A stretch of DNA of 7,162 bases, taken from contig CAITDX010000074.1 in NCBI GenBank assembly GCA_903891335.1, forward strand, positions 1 through 7,162, given 5' to 3'. The DNA comes from an uncultured bacterium. GTDB taxonomy: Bacteria; Patescibacteriota; Microgenomatia; UBA1400; PJMF01. This document shows, piece by piece, positions 4,512-7,162 of this stretch. Position 1 is the stretch's first letter. Each line of letters opens with the position of its first letter. A model generated the notes under the pieces. That model made no database searches, was not told the origin of the DNA, and was given only the letters and a program-made list of their open reading frames with translations. Both the position numbers and the translations under genes were made by a program.

Positions 4512-7162
4512 GACGCTTGGGACAACACTCGGACTAATCGTAATAGTTGGGGTGGGGGTAGAGGTTGGGGTCGGTGTTGGCGTGGGAGTAGGAGTGGGTT
4601 CGAAATTCCAGTTCATCCCGCCAGTACCAATTTTGACTCGATTGCTTTCCTTGGTACCACCACTACGAGAGTAAGCCTTGGCATAAAGCTCATATTTCCC
4701 CCGCTCAAGCTTGATTTTATCTTCTACCTCACGCTGATTTTCAAATGATTTGACTACTTGCCAATCACTACCATTCTTCTTGGCATACAACTCAAGCTTG
4801 GCGATACCAGCATCACTACCTGCTTTGATTTTAAAAGTAATTTCTTCGGTGCCAAAATTTTCTTCATTTTTGGGCATATCCAAATTGACACTCACCTCAG
4901 AAGTTTCGCCACAATATTCGGTAGGATTACCATAGCGTGAGTCAGTTTGACCAGCTAACCATGCATCGATTCCTTCCTGCCAACGGTTTTTACCATCTTC
5001 GCTCCAGGGATCATTTTCTTTCAGTGTAATAAATTCTTTAGTGGTGTAATCACCCACGGCAATCTTGGCTTCAGTAGCAAGCTTACCCTCATCACCTTTA
5101 CACACTTTAACCAATCGATGAATAGGATCCAATTCATTGCTCAGCGTACCCTTAATGATGTAATCCCACTTGCTCGGAAAATTATCATGACTACGCTGAC
5201 CAGAAATAGCATCGAGCTCAACTTTTTCGACATTAGCGGGCATTTCCCAGGCTGGAGCCTGATAGCCTAAATCAAGCGCTGTAAAAATAATCCGGCGCCA
5301 GATTGGCGAGGCACCAGTAATACCTGAAGCTACATAGCTCATCGGTTTACCATCGTTATTACCTACCCAAGTACCAACGATGACGTTCTGACTCCAACCA
5401 ATTGTCCAGTTGTCTTTGAAACTATTAGTCGTACCAGTTTTAACCGCAATGGGCTTGCCCGTATTGAGTAGAGAATTAGCGCCAAAAGCGAGCAGGCGAG
5501 CATTGTTGTCAGACAACATATCGTTGATGATAAACGTCTCACCCTGATCGAGAATGCGGGGTCCAGCAACTTGGCGATGTTCATACAGCACTTTACCATT
5601 TTGGTCTTCAACTTTGAGAATCGAAACTGGCTCAACCTTGATGCCACCATTGGCAAAAGAGCTATAAGCAGTCACCAGATCAATCATTTTCACTTCAGCA
5701 CCACCCAAGGTCACCGCCAAGCCATAGCGCTGCAAATTTTCTTTGGTGGGTTCAAGGGTTTCCAAACCCATGGTATACGCTAGATTTAAGAAGTTTTCCA
5801 AACCCACAATCGCCAATGATTTCACCGCAGGAATGTTGAGTGAACTACCCAAGGATTCGCGCAAACTGACTGGACCACGGAATTTACCATCATAGTTTTT
5901 AGGGATGTATGGCTGTTCACGATCATTGCGATTAAATGTCGTCTGCACATCCATAAGCATCGAAGCTGGGTTATATCCCTTTTGAATCATGCCCAAGTAG
6001 GTGATGGGTTTAATCGAAGAACCAGGCTGACGCAGGGCATCCACCGCCACATTGTATTGTCCACCGATTTCCGAATCAAAATAATCCTTGCTGCCAACCA
6101 TAGCCAAAATTTCACCAGTTTGTGGATTCATTGCCAGAGCAGCGCCATTACTAATGTCATATTTTTTAACAGTCTCCACTTCCTCCATCACTGCCATCTG
6201 GGATTTTTCTTGCAAGTCCCAATCCAGCGTCGTGGTCACCTTGAGACCACCGCGGGCAACCAACTCCTCTCCAAATAATTCCTCTAGTTGTTCTCGGACA
6301 TAAAAGACAAAATGAGGAGCCTTGATTTGGGAAACCGCTCGATCAAATTGCAAGCCATCAACCTGGGACATGGCATCTTCGTAGGCTGCATCAGTGATGT
6401 GGCCATTTTCTTTCATCGCTGCGAGTACCGCTTTGGTGCGAAGTTGCCAATAAGGCTTACCTTCTTCATCAAGGGCCCCAGAATACGGAGAATACACACT
6501 TGGTCGCTGAGGCAAACCAGCCAGAAATGCTGATTCAACCAAAGTAAGCTCAGCGAGGGGCTTATTGAAGTACATTTCTACTGCCGTACCAACGCCCCAA
6601 CCATTACCGCCGTAGGGAGCTTCGTTGAGATACATCTCGAGAATTTGGTCCTTAGTAAACTTGCGCTCAATCTGGACTGCAATCACAAATTCCTTGAACT
6701 TGCGAATCAGGGTGCGCTCATTGGTGAGTAAGACATTTTTTACCAACTGTTGGGTGAGAGTAGAACCACCGACGACGCGTTGGCGAAAGAGTAAGTTGTA
6801 GGGGATACGAACAATCGTCAGAAAATCAAAACCCTTGTGCTTGTAAAAATCTCGATCTTCAATTGCCACAGTAGCGTTTTTGAGATCTGCTGGCACATCA
6901 GCAATAGTGATAGGATTGCGTCGCTCTTCTTCAAAAAGATCATAGAGTAAATTGCCATCACGGTCATAAATCTTACTACTAAAGCCTTCTCGCCGGACCA
7001 CCTCTCCTGGTTTGGGCAATTCACGGGAATACCAGGCAAATAAAGCTAAGAAAACCACAATTCCGAGCAGCACTGCTCCTAAGAAAGCCAAGGCCAATAA
7101 ACGCAATCTCTTGATTCGTAACAACTTTTTTTCTTCAGTAGATAAACGACGTCGACTCGTCA
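4500..7162 (-). CDS. Class A penicillin-binding protein (PBP1A-type transglycosylase/transpeptidase), start just beyond window
   Basis: A bifunctional peptidoglycan synthase anchored in the inner membrane with its domains outside. Residue numbers count from the TTG at 7124. One membrane helix spans about 8-31. The GT51 domain (about 60-215) has AIEDRDFYKHKG with catalytic E89, GGSTLTQQLVKN at 119-130, RKFKE with E145, ILEMYLNEAPYGG at 161-173 and LAGLPQRPSVYSP at 201-213. The transpeptidase has SSIK (S369 nucleophile, K372), SLN at 428-430 and KTGT at 562-565, so both activities look intact. An Ig-like beta domain (about 740-837) and a 32-residue Pro/Thr tail follow. The frame continues upstream of 7124 with residues TSRRRLSTEEKKL, preceded by a codon ending in TG at the window edge. 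The true start is thus probably base 7163, giving 887 residues; a more distant start is possible. The gene is convergent with the membrane-protein gene, eight bases apart. Confidence 0.95.
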   Translation of the reverse strand, partial: TSRRRLSTEEKKLLRIKRLRLLALAFLGAVLLGIVVFLALFAWYSRELPKPGEVVRREGFSSKIYDRDGNLLYDLFEEERRNPITIADVPADLKNATVAIEDRDFYKHKGFDFLTIVRIPYNLLFRQRVVGGSTLTQQLVKNVLLTNERTLIRKFKEFVIAVQIERKFTKDQILEMYLNEAPYGGNGWGVGTAVEMYFNKPLAELTLVESAFLAGLPQRPSVYSPYSGALDEEGKPYWQLRTKAVLAAMKENGHITDAAYEDAMSQVDGLQFDRAVSQIKAPHFVFYVREQLEELFGEELVARGGLKVTTTLDWDLQEKSQMAVMEEVETVKKYDISNGAALAMNPQTGEILAMVGSKDYFDSEIGGQYNVAVDALRQPGSSIKPITYLGMIQKGYNPASMLMDVQTTFNRNDREQPYIPKNYDGKFRGPVSLRESLGSSLNIPAVKSLAIVGLENFLNLAYTMGLETLEPTKENLQRYGLAVTLGGAEVKMIDLVTAYSSFANGGIKVEPVSILKVEDQNGKVLYEHRQVAGPRILDQGETFIINDMLSDNNARLLAFGANSLLNTGKPIAVKTGTTNSFKDNWTIGWSQNVIVGTWVGNNDGKPMSYVASGITGASPIWRRIIFTALDLGYQAPAWEMPANVEKVELDAISGQRSHDNFPSKWDYIIKGTLSNELDPIHRLVKVCKGDEGKLATEAKIAVGDYTTKEFITLKENDPWSEDGKNRWQEGIDAWLAGQTDSRYGNPTEYCGETSEVSVNLDMPKNEENFGTEEITFKIKAGSDAGIAKLELYAKKNGSDWQVVKSFENQREVEDKIKLERGKYELYAKAYSRSGGTKESNRVKIGTGGMNWNFEPTPTPTPTPTPTSTPTPTITISPSVVPSVTPP
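4503..4598 (-). repeat. Low-complexity Pro/Thr repeat tail of the penicillin-binding protein
   Basis: The last 32 codons encode alternating Pro-Thr pairs (about nine, one interrupted by Ser), then a Pro/Ser/Val/Thr stretch. Codons vary (ACT, ACC, ACA, CCC, CCA, CCT), so it is a protein-level repeat rather than a perfect DNA microsatellite. The plus strand here is strongly G-rich. Such a tail is probably a flexible extracytoplasmic extension. Confidence 0.85.

Noticed and set aside
7122..7124. TTG at 7124 as the start of the penicillin-binding protein
   Set aside because: The frame stays open upstream with a typical basic cytoplasmic N-terminus (TSRRRLSTEEKKL), and the edge codon ends in TG, so a start at or beyond base 7163 is more likely.
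1..7162. Novel defence, CRISPR or mobile element system
   Set aside because: There are no direct repeat arrays, inverted terminal repeats, transposase, integrase, nuclease or toxin-antitoxin motifs; apart from the 61-residue ORF, every long frame belongs to a known housekeeping or envelope family.

Overview
This window reads as ordinary bacterial chromosome with five protein genes packed almost end to end. There are no tRNA or rRNA genes, CRISPR arrays, insertion sequences or phage genes. The best guess for the source is a Patescibacteria/CPR-type bacterium, possibly Microgenomates-like. The grounds are a trimmed PheRS beta subunit, a class A penicillin-binding protein with an Ig-like domain and a Pro/Thr-repeat tail, tiny intergenic gaps and weak Shine-Dalgarno signals. 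This is an inference from gene style, not a proven placement. All five genes end in TAA or TAG, and the frames are open under the standard bacterial code.

Plus strand, 1-4491: a possible promoter and the likely tail of an upstream terminator precede a small unrecognised protein of 61 residues. It is followed 20 bases later by pheS (phenylalanyl-tRNA synthetase alpha) and 17 bases after that by pheT (beta). A polytopic membrane protein of the O-antigen ligase/polymerase (Wzy/WaaL) family overlaps the end of pheT by 32 bases. The first three genes look like one transcription unit. The membrane protein may be cotranscribed or may use a weak internal promoter-like sequence inside pheT.

Minus strand, 7162-4500: one large class A penicillin-binding protein (glycosyltransferase GT51 plus transpeptidase) runs convergently towards the membrane-protein gene. 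Only 8 bases separate the two stop codons. A hairpin with a short T-rich tail at the junction looks like its terminator. Its reading frame is open to the right edge, and the true start is probably at the first base beyond the window.

Functionally, pheS and pheT make the two subunits that charge tRNA-Phe. The two larger remaining genes concern the cell envelope, namely peptidoglycan synthesis and probable glycan polymerisation or ligation. I see no undescribed multi-gene system. The most interesting signal is PheT itself, which lacks the whole EMAP-II-like tRNA-binding domain and carries Trp where bacterial PheT has the editing-site Glu. A cysteine zinc-knuckle-like insert in PheS is a second point worth checking.
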